Below are positions 1 to 8,384 of a DNA stretch of 11,402 nucleotides, one piece after another. Made by a program: the position numbers and the translations under genes. Under the pieces are notes generated by a model, which ran no database searches, was not told the DNA's origin, and saw nothing but the letters and a program-made list of their open reading frames with translations. This stretch comes from Oceanospirillaceae bacterium UBA7410. GTDB taxonomy: Bacteria > Pseudomonadota > Gammaproteobacteria > Pseudomonadales > Balneatricaceae. How positions within the stretch are numbered: position 1 is the first letter of the stretch; each line of letters opens with the position of its first letter. The stretch covers positions 1 to 11,402 of the forward strand of contig DKMQ01000058.1 in NCBI GenBank assembly GCA_002470565.1. Direction: 5' to 3'.

Positions 1-1811
1 TGTATCACCTTTGCAGGCACATGGCGCGGTGTGGTATTTGCACGCACTTGTTGCTTAATGGTTTTGGTTAATGTGTCATCTAAAACCAAACCCTCGCGTA
101 ATACCACAAACAAGATCACTCGCACGTCATCATGCCAGTTTTGGCCAATCACTATGCTTTCCAAAACCTCTTCTATCACTTCTACTTGACGATAAATTTC
201 TGCGGTGCCTATGCGCACCCCACCAGGGTTTAGCACCGCGTCAGAGCGGCCGTGAATAATCACGCCACCGTGTTGGGTAATTTCGCCATAGTCACCATGG
301 GCCCACACATTGTCAAACTGAGCAAAATAAGCATCGTGGTATTTTTGGCCCCCTTTATCTTGCCAGAAGTAAATAGGCATTGAAGGGAATGGGGCGGTGC
401 ACACAAGCTCGCCTTTAGTTTGGCCTACAGCTTGGCCATCTTCATCAAATATGTTCACCGCCATGCCCAAACCACGACATTGCAATTCTCCACGATACAC
501 AGGGAGAATAGGGCAGCCCAAGGCAAAGCAAGAAACAATGTCTGTGCCGCCAGAAATAGAAGCCAACAATACATCTGCCTTTACATCACGGTACACATAG
601 TCAAAACTTTCATGAGACAAAGGAGAGCCTGTAGAAAGAATGGTTTTTAAGTGTGTTAGATCATGGCTTTGGCTTGGCTTAATACCTGCTTTTTCTATCG
701 CGGCAATATATTTAGCACTAGTGCCAAAAATGCTTACCTTTTCACGCTCGGCCATGTCCATAAGAATAGCTGGGGTTTTAAATGGCGAGCCATCATAAAG
801 CACCACAGTGCAGCCCAATGACAGGCCACTTACCAGCCAATTCCACATCATCCAGCCACAAGTGGTGTAGTAAAAAAGCACATCATCTGGTGTCACATCT
901 GTGTGTAATAAATGCTCTTTGTTGTGCTGTAATAATGTACCGCCTATGCCATGAACTATGCACTTTGGCACACCTGTAGTGCCAGATGAATACATAATAT
1001 AAAGTGGATCATCAAAACCACAGGCTACAAATTCAATTTGCGTGGAATGAGTGTCTATAAAGTCCTTAAGGTGAATGGCTTTGTTGGGTACTGCCTCATC
1101 CAGTAGGTTTAAATCTGCACTTTGAGTGACATGATCACACACCACAATAGCTTCTATGGAAGGTACTAAAGCCGCAATACCTGCTACTTTATCTAGTGAG
1201 TTTAGAGTTTTACCATTGTAGTAATAGCCGTCTGTAGTAAACAGTATGCGTGGCTCTATCTGGCCAAAGCGGTCCAACACACCGTTGATGCCAAAATCTG
1301 GTGAGCATGAGCTCCATACTGCACCTAAGCTTGCTGTAGCGAGCATTGCTACTGTGGCGTCTATTACATTTGGCATAAAGCCTGCAATGCGATCGCCAGG
1401 TTTAATGTCATACTTCTTTAAGCCGCCGACAAGCGCCGCAACTCTTTGATATAACTCGCCATAGCTAATTTCTTCACGGGCGCCGTTTTCGCCACAAAAA
1501 ATGAGTGCGCAGGAGTCATCGTGGTATTTAAGTAGATTTTCTGCAAAATTTAGTTTCGCTTGTGGATACCATTTTGCACCTTGCATCTTGTTATTGTTTT
1601 CAACGATCACACCGCCTTTATGGCTAGACTTTATGTCACATTGTTGCCAAATATGGTCCCAAAAAAGGTCACTATGATCAATACTCCATTGGTGTAATTG
1701 ATGATAATTAGTAATATTGAGGTGGTGGGTGGCATTAACAGATTGAATGAAACGCCATAGGTTAGTCTTTTCAATACGGCTTTGGCTGGGCTGCCATAAA
1801 GGCTGAAGCAT
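1..1811 (-). CDS. aacS: Acetoacetyl-CoA synthetase (partial, C-terminal end beyond window)
   Basis: My translation of the minus strand from ATG at 1811 gives an uninterrupted 603 codons running off the left edge with no stop. The family is usually about 650 residues, so roughly 50 C-terminal residues are missing, including the catalytic lysine of the C-terminal subdomain. It is an ANL-superfamily adenylate-forming enzyme. Visible features are an ACS N-terminal cap with LNFAENLL (87-94), the P-loop YSSGTTGVPK (274-283), HGDYGEI (505-511) and GRSDAVLNPGGVRIGTAEIY (521-540). Known role: acetoacetate + ATP + CoA gives acetoacetyl-CoA, in the cytosol. This long N-terminal region with NPGGVRIGTAEIYR is typical of acetoacetyl-CoA synthetases rather than acetyl-CoA synthetases. 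The start is supported by AAGGA at 1817-1821, 5-6 nt upstream. It follows liuE by 101 nt, which fits salvage of the acetoacetate that LiuE releases. It is probably transcribed with the liu operon, though the gap leaves room for its own promoter. Confidence 0.93.
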   Translation of the reverse strand, partial: MLQPLWQPSQSRIEKTNLWRFIQSVNATHHLNITNYHQLHQWSIDHSDLFWDHIWQQCDIKSSHKGGVIVENNNKMQGAKWYPQAKLNFAENLLKYHDDSCALIFCGENGAREEISYGELYQRVAALVGGLKKYDIKPGDRIAGFMPNVIDATVAMLATASLGAVWSSCSPDFGINGVLDRFGQIEPRILFTTDGYYYNGKTLNSLDKVAGIAALVPSIEAIVVCDHVTQSADLNLLDEAVPNKAIHLKDFIDTHSTQIEFVACGFDDPLYIMYSSGTTGVPKCIVHGIGGTLLQHNKEHLLHTDVTPDDVLFYYTTCGWMMWNWLVSGLSLGCTVVLYDGSPFKTPAILMDMAEREKVSIFGTSAKYIAAIEKAGIKPSQSHDLTHLKTILSTGSPLSHESFDYVYRDVKADVLLASISGGTDIVSCFALGCPILPVYRGELQCRGLGMAVNIFDEDGQAVGQTKGELVCTAPFPSMPIYFWQDKGGQKYHDAYFAQFDNVWAHGDYGEITQHGGVIIHGRSDAVLNPGGVRIGTAEIYRQVEVIEEVLESIVIGQNWHDDVRVILFVVLREGLVLDDTLTKTIKQQVRANTTPRHVPAKVI

Positions 1812-1861
1812 GCTGATCCTTAAAATATAAAATGAGGGTGAGTTCCCCCAACTAGATGCTT

Positions 1862-1916
1862 ATTAAAATCAATTAATACAAGAGTTACTAGAGTAAAATC
1901 GATTAAAATGAATTAA
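1862..1916. repeat. Three helically phased copies of an A+T-rich 15-mer
   Basis: The gap between liuE and the acetoacetyl-CoA synthetase gene contains ATTAAAATCAATTAA (1862-1876), AGTAAAATCGATTAA (1892-1906) and ATTAAAATGAATTAA (1902-1916). Copies 1 and 3 match at 14 of 15 bases and copy 2 matches copy 1 at 13 of 15. Start-to-start distances are 30 and 10 bp, close to whole turns of the helix. Copies 2 and 3 overlap, and copy 3 runs over the stop codon of liuE (1913-1915). The pattern is seen directly. A regulatory or DNA-bending role is only inference, and A+T-rich spacers can show such repetition by chance. I see no convincing -35/-10 pair and no intrinsic terminator in this gap. Confidence 0.5.
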
Positions 1917-2836
1917 ATGAAAGATATCATAGCTGGTCCAGCATGTGAACCGTTGGGGCGACCTAAAAGATCACTAATACTTTGGCCAACACGGGCTAAT
2001 CTATCTAGCGAAATGCCGGTATGTATGCCTAACCCATGCAACATATACACCAAATCTTCAGTGGCCAAATTACCACTGGCACCTTTTGCATAAGGGCAGC
2101 CACCTAACCCAGCTACAGAGCTATCAAACGTAGTAACGCCAGCTTCAAGCATACATAATACGTTGGCTAAAGCTTGCCCATAGGTGTTGTGGCAATGGCC
2201 GGCAAGGTTTGATATGGGTATGTTGTGGCTTACGGCCTCTAGCATATGTAACATGCGCGAAGGTGTGGCGGTGCCAATGGTATCGCCAAGAGACACTTCA
2301 TAGCAGCCCATGTGTATTAGCTGCTGCGCAATACTAGCTACTGCGGTGGGAGCGACCTTTCCCTCATAAGGGCAATCGATCACTACAGAAACATAGCCTC
2401 GCACTTTTAACCCAGCATCTAATGCCATTTGAACCACAGGTTCAAAGCGTTTAATAGATTCTGCTATAGAGCAGTTAGTGTTGCGTTGACTGAAGCTTTC
2501 GCTGGCTGCGCCAAACACTGCTACCTCATTTACACCGGCCTCTATAGCGCGCTCCAAACCTCTCATGTTGGGTGTGAGGGCGCTATAAGATACGTGCTTA
2601 TGGGTAGTGATAAGTTTTAGCACTTGTGCGCTGTTGGCCATTTGAGGCACCCATTTAGGGTGTACAAAAGCCGCAGCTTCAATGTGAGTAAGCCCTGCGG
2701 CAGCTAGCTGGTCAATAAGGTTCGCTTTTACTTTAGCGTCTAGCATGCCCCCCGGTTCATTTTGTAAACCGTCTCGGGGGCCTACCTCTACTACTTTTAC
2801 ATGTTTGGCTAAAGGCCTTGAAGTGCTCAAACGCAT
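1913..2836 (-). CDS. liuE: Hydroxymethylglutaryl-CoA lyase LiuE
   Basis: 307 residues, the normal length for a bacterial HMG-CoA lyase, a TIM barrel of the DRE-TIM metallolyase superfamily. It cleaves HMG-CoA to acetyl-CoA and acetoacetate, the last step of the leucine branch. Seen: EVGPRDGLQNE (17-27) with R21 and D22, E53, SLGDTIGT (182-189), metal-ligand motif HCHNTYGQA (214-222) with H214 and H216, and the flexible loop GLGGCPYAKGASGN (243-256) with the catalytic C247. An oddity is that the usual SFVSPKWVPQ reads AFVHPKWVPQ, so the serine equivalent to human Ser75 is Ala56 and the serine three residues on is His59. All other catalytic residues are intact, so I expect activity. The ATG lies one base after the liuD stop and has a strong AAGGA (2845-2849) eight bases upstream, inside the end of liuD. 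Confidence 0.96.
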   Translation of the reverse strand: MRLSTSRPLAKHVKVVEVGPRDGLQNEPGGMLDAKVKANLIDQLAAAGLTHIEAAAFVHPKWVPQMANSAQVLKLITTHKHVSYSALTPNMRGLERAIEAGVNEVAVFGAASESFSQRNTNCSIAESIKRFEPVVQMALDAGLKVRGYVSVVIDCPYEGKVAPTAVASIAQQLIHMGCYEVSLGDTIGTATPSRMLHMLEAVSHNIPISNLAGHCHNTYGQALANVLCMLEAGVTTFDSSVAGLGGCPYAKGASGNLATEDLVYMLHGLGIHTGISLDRLARVGQSISDLLGRPNGSHAGPAMISFI

Positions 2837-2837
2837 G

Positions 2838-4757
2838 CTATATTTCCTTCTCTATAAGCTCTAATAGTTGCGAGTCAGCATCTACAAGTTCACCTACTTT
2901 AAAATAGATTTCACCAATAACACCATCTTTTGGCGCTACAATAGTGTGCTCCATCTTCATTGCTTCCACTACCATGAGTGCGTCACCCGCTAAAACGTGT
3001 AACCCAGAAGTCACCAAACACGCAATAAGATTACCATTCATGGGCGCTTTAATATGGCCTGTATTATGATCATTGTGGGCCAAGAAATCATCAATTTTGG
3101 CAGCTTTAAGTATTACCACAGCTTTACCGTGCGCAGTAAATAAGCTTAATTTGTCACCCGTTAGATTGAAGCCAGCCTTATGTTTGCCGTCTTTATAATC
3201 TAATACTAAAGAATCTGAGTTTAGTGTACCTGAAGTGTTGGTAGTGATGACACAGGGGCTATCTAGATAGAGGGCATCCAAACTAAAGCCTGAGGATGGC
3301 ATATTTAACCTTAGCCCTGTGCAATCACCATAGGTTTTTAAAGCCTGTGTGCCAAGTACTAATCCAGCCATAGCTAGGACCAGTTGTTGGTTGTGTAACG
3401 AAGGCGACAGCAACAGGTCTTGGTGTTGTTCGATAATGCCGGTATGTAAGTTGGCAGTGCTGAAGTCTGGTAAGGTAGCTAGGCGACGCAAAAAATCAAT
3501 ATTAGTGTGAATGCCGTCTAAGTGATAGTCTTGCAAGGCTTGGTCTAGTTTGGCTAAGGCTATTTTACGGCTTTCTCCCCATACGATGAGCTTAGCGATC
3601 ATGGGATCATAAAAAGGGCTTATTTCATCACCTTGACATACTCCCGTGTCAATACGAATGGTTGAATCTGTTTTAGGTGTGCGAAGGTGTGTTATTTGGC
3701 CAGTGGAAGGTTGAAAATCTTGGCTTGGATCCTCTGCATAAATACGTGCTTCAAAAGAATGACCTTGAAAAAAGAGCTGGTTTTGAGTCAGTGGTAATGG
3801 CTCACCTGCGGCTACTGTAAGTTGCCAACACACCAGATCGATACCGCTAATCATTTCAGTAACAGGGTGCTCTACCTGCAAGCGAGTATTCATTTCCATA
3901 AAATAATACCCCCCGCTATTGTCTAATAAAAACTCTACAGTGCCTGCACCCACATACTTAATCGCTTGGGCAGCTTCTACTGCTGTGTTCCCCATTTTTT
4001 GGCGCAATTCATTAGACAAGCCAGGGGCAGGGGCTTCTTCTATGACTTTTTGGTGACGTCGTTGGGCTGAGCAGTCTCGGTCTCCAAGGTAAATACCATT
4101 GCCATGACGGTCACAAAATACTTGAACCTCTACATGACGTGGGGCAATTAGGTATTTTTCAATTAACACATCACTGTTACCAAAGCTGGCTAATCCCTCA
4201 CGTCTTGCCCCTGCTAAATGAGTGAGAAAATCTTCTGCTTTTTCAACCACTCGCATGCCTTTACCGCCGCCGCCAGCCACTGCTTTTATCAATAAAGGAT
4301 AGCCCATGTGGTTGGCTTCAGTTTGTAATAAGGCATCGTTTTGAATATCACCATGGTAGCCAGGTACCAAAGGGATGCCAGCAGCGCTCATGATGACTTT
4401 TGCAGCACTTTTACTACCCATCTGCTGGATAGCCGGAACGTCTGGGCCAATAAATACGATGTTTTTAGCTTGGCAGGCAGCCACAAAGTCAGCATTTTCA
4501 GATAAAAAACCATATCCAGGGTGGATACAATCGGCTTTGCTTTTTATGGCAATAGCCAATATTTTATCAGCGTTTAGGTAACTTTGAGTGGCCGCAGATG
4601 GACCAATATGCCAAGCTTCATCTGCTTCTTTTACATGAAGAGAGTTTGCATCGGCATCCGAATAAACAGCGATGGTGCGCATGCCCATGGCTTTAGCAGT
4701 GCGTATTACGCGGCAGGCTATTTCTCCACGATTAGCAATTAATACAGATTTTAGCAT
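2838..4757 (-). CDS. liuD: Methylcrotonyl-CoA carboxylase biotin-containing (alpha) subunit LiuD
   Basis: 639 residues from the chosen start. It carries biotin carboxylase and biotin carboxyl carrier domains and, with LiuB, carboxylates 3-methylcrotonyl-CoA to 3-methylglutaconyl-CoA. Seen: an N-terminal KSVLIANRGEIACR, HPGYGFLSENADF (79-91), the ATP glycine loop GGGGKGM (162-168), RDCSAQRRHQKVIEEAPAP (227-245), EMNTRLQVEHPVTE (288-301), and the biotin site EAMKM (598-602) with K601 as the biotinylated lysine. The C-terminal part between the two domains (about 450-560) is poorly conserved, as is usual. Start choice: ATG at 4757 begins right at the conserved MxxxLIANRGEIA, 5 nt after the liuC stop. 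An in-frame ATG at 4775 would add METVNT and overlap liuC by 13 nt. Neither has a clear Shine-Dalgarno sequence, so translational coupling to liuC is likely. Confidence 0.96.
   Translation of the reverse strand: MLKSVLIANRGEIACRVIRTAKAMGMRTIAVYSDADANSLHVKEADEAWHIGPSAATQSYLNADKILAIAIKSKADCIHPGYGFLSENADFVAACQAKNIVFIGPDVPAIQQMGSKSAAKVIMSAAGIPLVPGYHGDIQNDALLQTEANHMGYPLLIKAVAGGGGKGMRVVEKAEDFLTHLAGARREGLASFGNSDVLIEKYLIAPRHVEVQVFCDRHGNGIYLGDRDCSAQRRHQKVIEEAPAPGLSNELRQKMGNTAVEAAQAIKYVGAGTVEFLLDNSGGYYFMEMNTRLQVEHPVTEMISGIDLVCWQLTVAAGEPLPLTQNQLFFQGHSFEARIYAEDPSQDFQPSTGQITHLRTPKTDSTIRIDTGVCQGDEISPFYDPMIAKLIVWGESRKIALAKLDQALQDYHLDGIHTNIDFLRRLATLPDFSTANLHTGIIEQHQDLLLSPSLHNQQLVLAMAGLVLGTQALKTYGDCTGLRLNMPSSGFSLDALYLDSPCVITTNTSGTLNSDSLVLDYKDGKHKAGFNLTGDKLSLFTAHGKAVVILKAAKIDDFLAHNDHNTGHIKAPMNGNLIACLVTSGLHVLAGDALMVVEAMKMEHTIVAPKDGVIGEIYFKVGELVDADSQLLELIEKEI
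2845..2849 (-). promoter_or_regulatory. Ribosome binding site of liuE
   Basis: AAGGA on the minus strand, eight bases before the liuE ATG at 2836. It lies within the final codons of liuD. It fixes the liuE start and suggests that LiuE is translated independently as well as by coupling. Confidence 0.7.
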
Positions 4758-4762
4758 AGTAT

Positions 4763-5590
4763 TTACTGTTTCCATGGGGCTGTAGTTTTAGTTAAAAAAG
4801 CCTTTAATCCTGCTTGACCAGTGGTGCTTACCCTAGTTTTAGCAATGGCTTTAGTCGTGTGAGATGTTGTGGAGGCTAAGTTTTCCTTAGCGATAGGGGA
4901 GTGTTTATTTATACCTTTAAGTAACATTTTTATTTGTACCACTGCCTCTGGACTGTTATTTAATGTAGTTAAAATCCATTGTTCCTTAGCGTTGTTCAGT
5001 TCATCAGTGGGTACTACTTCATGCACTAAGCCATAGGCTAAACCTTGGCTTGCAGTAAATGCTTTGGCACTTGTCATCAGATGACGACTCCAAGAAACGC
5101 CAATCTTATTGACTACAAAGGGAGAAATTACGGCAGGAATAAGACCAATACGCACCTCACTTAAGCAAAAAGACGCATGGTCTGCACTTATCACGCTGTC
5201 ACAACAAGCAACTAGTCCAACAGCTCCCCCAAATGCGGCGCCATTGACTAGCGCTAGAGTTGGTTTTGGAAATTCATCTAAGCGTTGCATTAACAGTGCT
5301 AATTGCTGAGCGTCTGCAATATTAGCAGCCTCATCGTAATCAGCCATGCGTTGCATCCAAGCCAAGTCTGCGCCAGCTGAAAAGCTTTTACCTGCACCTG
5401 TAACGATAAGGCCCCGCACGTTTTTGTCTAGAGACAATTTTTTTAACTGGGTGATAAATAGTTGTATCAACTGCTCATCAAATGCATTGTGTTTGTCAGG
5501 CCTATTAAGGGTAAGGGTGGCTATACCAGAACTGCTCAGATGGCAGGTTACCCAGTGCTCAGGCAAAGTAGACAAAGAAGAAGGTGTCAT
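4763..5590 (-). CDS. liuC: Methylglutaconyl-CoA hydratase LiuC
   Basis: 275 residues of the crotonase (enoyl-CoA hydratase/isomerase) superfamily. It hydrates 3-methylglutaconyl-CoA to HMG-CoA between the LiuBD and LiuE steps. Seen: the first oxyanion-hole segment SFSAGADLAWM (69-79), the second in NGAAFGGAVGL (116-126), and CLSEVRIGLIPAVISP (142-157), where E145 matches the second catalytic glutamate of crotonase (Glu164 in rat). The position of the first glutamate (Glu144) is Gly125. From memory this GGA.GL form is typical of bacterial LiuC proteins and is not damage. The GLKAFL near the C-terminus (261-266) is also usual. Its assignment over a generic hydratase rests on these motifs and on its place between liuB and liuD. 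The ATG is 15 nt after the liuB stop, with AAGG (5599-5602) eight bases upstream. Confidence 0.95.
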   Translation of the reverse strand: MTPSSLSTLPEHWVTCHLSSSGIATLTLNRPDKHNAFDEQLIQLFITQLKKLSLDKNVRGLIVTGAGKSFSAGADLAWMQRMADYDEAANIADAQQLALLMQRLDEFPKPTLALVNGAAFGGAVGLVACCDSVISADHASFCLSEVRIGLIPAVISPFVVNKIGVSWSRHLMTSAKAFTASQGLAYGLVHEVVPTDELNNAKEQWILTTLNNSPEAVVQIKMLLKGINKHSPIAKENLASTTSHTTKAIAKTRVSTTGQAGLKAFLTKTTAPWKQ

Positions 5591-5605
5591 GTGAGGCGCC
5601 TTATA

Positions 5606-7213
5606 TTACATACGGAACACGCCAAAGCGTGTTTCTTGTGCGGGTTTGTTGAGGGCTGTAGCCAAAGCAATGCTTAATACACAGCGCGTGTCTTTAGGGT
5701 CAATGATGCCATCGTCCCATAAGCGAGCACTGGCATAATAGGGGTGTCCTTGGTGTTCGTATTGTTGCAATACAGGCTCACGCATCGCTTGCTCTTGGGT
5801 GTCGCTAAATGATTCGCCTTGAGCTGCAAGCTGATCCCGTTTTACTTGAGTAAGTACCCCCGCAGCTTGTTCGCCACCCATTACAGAAATACGACTGTTA
5901 GGCCACATCCACATAAAGTTAGGCTCAAAGGCGCGGCCGCACATCCCGTAGTTACCTGCACCGTAGCTGCCACCAATAATGACTGTAAATTTAGGCACTT
6001 TAGCGCAAGCTACGGCCATCACCATTTTGGCACCGTGTTTAGCTATGCCTTGGGCTTCGTATTTTTTGCCCACCATAAAGCCTGTGATGTTTTGCAAAAA
6101 TACTAAAGGAATTTGGCGCTGACAACACAGCTCTATAAAGTGAGCACCTTTTTGTGCCGATTCGGAGAATAAAACCCCATTATTGGCGACGATGCCAACA
6201 GGGTAGCCATCGATGTGAGCAAAACCACACACTAATGTGGTGCCATATAAAGCCTTAAATTCGTCAAACCCAGAATCATCAACCACACGTGCTATTACAT
6301 CGCGCACATCAAATGGTTTACGCAAGTCTGTGCCCACCACCCCATAAATCTGTTCACTTGGATAACGAGGTTCAGCACTTGGTTTACGCAGTAAAGGATG
6401 ACCTGCAGTTTTGGGGCAATTTGCAATACACTGGCGAGCTATTAACAGCGCATGCTCATCTGATTGCGCATAATGATCAGCTACTCCTGATATACGACAG
6501 TGGGTATCTGCGCCACCCAGTTCTTCCGCACTGACTTCTTCACCTGTGGCAGCCTTTACTAGCGGGGGACCGGCTAAAAAAATCGTGCCTTGTTGTTTCA
6601 CAATAATTGATTCATCTGCCATCGCTGGCACATAGGCGCCGCCAGCAGTGCAAGAGCCCATAACAACCGCAATTTGAGGAATGCCTTGAGCAGACATCGT
6701 GGCTTGGTTATAAAATATACGTCCAAAGTGTAGTTTATCTGGAAATACTTCATCTTGTTGTGGCAAGTTTGCACCACCTGAATCTACCAAATAAATGCAG
6801 GGTAGGTTATTTTGCAAAGCGATGTCTTGTGCCCGCAAGTGTTTTTTTACGGTTAATGGAAAGTAGGTGCCGCCTTTTACGGTGGCATCATTAGCGATAA
6901 TCATACAATAACGACTATTAACTAAGCCCACGCCGCAAATGATGCCTGCACTAGGTACAGCTACGTCATAAACGTGGTGGGCCGCCAGTTGACCTATTTC
7001 TAAAAAGGGAGAACCTTGATCTAGTAGTGCATCTATGCGGTCGCGCGGTAACATCTTTCCACGGCTCAAATGCTTGGCTTGATATGCCTCACCGCCGCCT
7101 AATGTTAGCTTTGCAACCTGCTGCTGTAAGTCATCAACCAATAGCTGCATAGCAGCAGCCTTAGCTTTAAACTCATCACTTTGGGGGTTAATGCTGCTGG
7201 ATAAAGTAGCCAT
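5606..7213 (-). CDS. liuB: Methylcrotonyl-CoA carboxylase carboxyltransferase (beta) subunit LiuB
   Basis: 535 residues from the chosen start, the standard length of the family. It transfers the carboxyl group from biotin on LiuD to the gamma carbon of 3-methylcrotonyl-CoA. Two crotonase-fold halves are visible. The first holds [10 protein letters not shown] (189-198) and the second holds QNITGFMVG (374-382), [16 protein letters not shown] (414-429), [17 protein letters not shown] (436-452) and [10 protein letters not shown] (497-506). The [16 protein letters not shown] stretch separates MCC beta from propionyl-CoA carboxylase beta, which is otherwise similar. Start choice: an in-frame TTG at 7246 would extend the protein by 11 residues and overlap liuA by 32 nt. 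The ATG at 7213, one base after the liuA stop, gives the family N-terminus. No strong Shine-Dalgarno sequence precedes it, so it is probably coupled to liuA translation. Confidence 0.97.
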   Translation of the reverse strand: MATLSSSINPQSDEFKAKAAAMQLLVDDLQQQVAKLTLGGGEAYQAKHLSRGKMLPRDRIDALLDQGSPFLEIGQLAAHHVYDVAVPSAGIICGVGLVNSRYCMIIANDATVKGGTYFPLTVKKHLRAQDIALQNNLPCIYLVDSGGANLPQQDEVFPDKLHFGRIFYNQATMSAQGIPQIAVVMGSCTAGGAYVPAMADESIIVKQQGTIFLAGPPLVKAATGEEVSAEELGGADTHCRISGVADHYAQSDEHALLIARQCIANCPKTAGHPLLRKPSAEPRYPSEQIYGVVGTDLRKPFDVRDVIARVVDDSGFDEFKALYGTTLVCGFAHIDGYPVGIVANNGVLFSESAQKGAHFIELCCQRQIPLVFLQNITGFMVGKKYEAQGIAKHGAKMVMAVACAKVPKFTVIIGGSYGAGNYGMCGRAFEPNFMWMWPNSRISVMGGEQAAGVLTQVKRDQLAAQGESFSDTQEQAMREPVLQQYEHQGHPYYASARLWDDGIIDPKDTRCVLSIALATALNKPAQETRFGVFRM

Positions 7214-7214
7214 G

Positions 7215-8384
7215 TTAGTTTGACTCGTTAAATAATTCGCGGCCAATTAACATGCGGCGAATTTCTGATGTGCCAGCACCAATTTCATAAAGTTTGGCAT
7301 CACGCAATAGCCTACCAGTGGGGCATTGACTGGTGTAGCCAGTGCCTCCTAATAGTTGGATAGCATCCAGTGCCATTTTTGTGGCTAACTCAGCAGAGTA
7401 TAAAATTGCGCCAGCTGAATCTTTGCGGGTGGTTTCGCCGCGGTCGCACGATTTTGCCACATTATAAACGTAAGACTTAGCAGCGTTCATTTGGGTGTAC
7501 ATGTCAGCAAGCTTGCCTTGTACTAGCTGAAACTCACCAATAGCTTGGCCAAACTGTTTGCGCTCATGCACGTAGGGCACTACCAAGTCCATACAGGCCT
7601 GCATAATGCCTAATGGCCCACCGGAAAGTACAACGCGCTCATAATCAAGGCCGCTCATTAGTACACGGACGCCGCCGTTTAGTTTGCCAAGAATGTTTTC
7701 TACCGGCACTTCACAATCGATAAATACTAATTCGCAAGTATTGGATCCCCTCATGCCAAGCTTGTCTAACTTTGGCGAGCGACTAAAGCCTGCATAATCT
7801 CGTTCTACAATAAATGCGGTAATGCCTTTGGCCCCTGCATTTATATCTGTTTTTGCGTAGATCACGTAGGTGTTGGCATCTGGGCCGTTGGTGATCCACA
7901 TTTTGTTACCATTAAGTACGTATTTATCGCCTTTTAACTCAGCCTTAAGCTGCATGCTTACCACATCAGAGCCAGCGCCTGGCTCGCTCATAGCAAGAGC
8001 ACCGATATGATCGCCACTAATTAGTTTGGGTAAATATGTAGTTTTTTGTTGGTCTGTGCCATGGCGATGAATTTGGTTTACACAAAGGTTAGAGTGCGCA
8101 CCATAACTTAAGCCAATGCTTGCTGAAGCCCTGCTAATTTCTTCCATGGCTATACTGTGGGCTAGGTAACCCATACCTGCACCACCGTATTTTTCATCGC
8201 AGGTAATCCCTAACAAGCCCATGTCGCCCATTTTTTTCCATAGTTTATTAGGGAACTCGTTATCTTGATCTGTAGACTCAGCTAAAGGAGCAATTTCATT
8301 AGCAGCAAATTGATTTACGTGATCACGTAAAATGTCATTGGTTTCACCTAGGTCGAAATTAAGGCTGGTATAAGTGCTTATCAT
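7215..8384 (-). CDS. liuA: Isovaleryl-CoA dehydrogenase LiuA
   Basis: 389 residues, a full-length FAD-dependent acyl-CoA dehydrogenase that oxidises isovaleryl-CoA to 3-methylcrotonyl-CoA and passes electrons to ETF. Seen: the FAD-binding stretch [12 protein letters not shown] (129-140) and [19 protein letters not shown] (162-180), RKQFG (275-279), and QLLGGTGYT (343-351). The catalytic base identifies the substrate class: E249 in [15 protein letters not shown] (245-259) matches Glu254 of human isovaleryl-CoA dehydrogenase. The C-terminal site where most acyl-CoA dehydrogenases carry their glutamate reads [11 protein letters not shown] (367-377) and lacks it, as isovaleryl-CoA dehydrogenases do. 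The ATG overlaps the liuR stop (ATGA) and has GGAGA (8392-8396) seven bases upstream. A perfect 18-bp palindrome lies inside codons 18-24. Confidence 0.98.
   Translation of the reverse strand: MISTYTSLNFDLGETNDILRDHVNQFAANEIAPLAESTDQDNEFPNKLWKKMGDMGLLGITCDEKYGGAGMGYLAHSIAMEEISRASASIGLSYGAHSNLCVNQIHRHGTDQQKTTYLPKLISGDHIGALAMSEPGAGSDVVSMQLKAELKGDKYVLNGNKMWITNGPDANTYVIYAKTDINAGAKGITAFIVERDYAGFSRSPKLDKLGMRGSNTCELVFIDCEVPVENILGKLNGGVRVLMSGLDYERVVLSGGPLGIMQACMDLVVPYVHERKQFGQAIGEFQLVQGKLADMYTQMNAAKSYVYNVAKSCDRGETTRKDSAGAILYSAELATKMALDAIQLLGGTGYTSQCPTGRLLRDAKLYEIGAGTSEIRRMLIGRELFNESN
8314..8331. repeat. Perfect 18-bp palindrome inside liuA with operator-like half-sites
   Basis: TTTACGTGATCACGTAAA equals its own reverse complement over all 18 bases, centred on GATC at 8321-8324. 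It encodes LiuA residues in the segment ILRDHVN (18-24), about 55-70 nt into the gene. Its outer halves TTTACG and CGTAAA match those of the LiuR-type operator in the divergent promoter (8826-8841), but the inner spacer is 6 bp instead of 4. Symmetry is certain; binding by LiuR or any other protein is inference. MerR-family dimers are strict about half-site spacing, which argues against LiuR itself. Confidence 0.5.

Noticed and set aside
1834..1850. Possible hairpin GAGGG/CCCCC just upstream of the acetoacetyl-CoA synthetase gene
   Set aside because: Only three consecutive G-C pairs around a six-base loop, then a mismatch. Too weak to call a terminator or leader structure.
5214..5220. LiuC lacks the first catalytic glutamate of crotonase (Gly125)
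   Set aside because: As I recall, bacterial methylglutaconyl-CoA hydratases normally have this GGA.GL form, so it is a family trait and not damage.
5594..5601. Eight-base palindrome AGGCGCCT over the liuC ribosome binding site
   Set aside because: Short palindromes like this are expected by chance, and with no loop it cannot form a useful hairpin.
7214..7246. Eleven-residue N-terminal extension of LiuB from a TTG codon at 7246
   Set aside because: It would overlap liuA by 32 nt and has no Shine-Dalgarno sequence. The ATG at 7213 gives the usual family length and N-terminus.
7901..7920. TACGTA-centred partial palindrome in liuA near 7918
   Set aside because: The symmetry breaks after six bases and the flanks do not match the operator half-sites.
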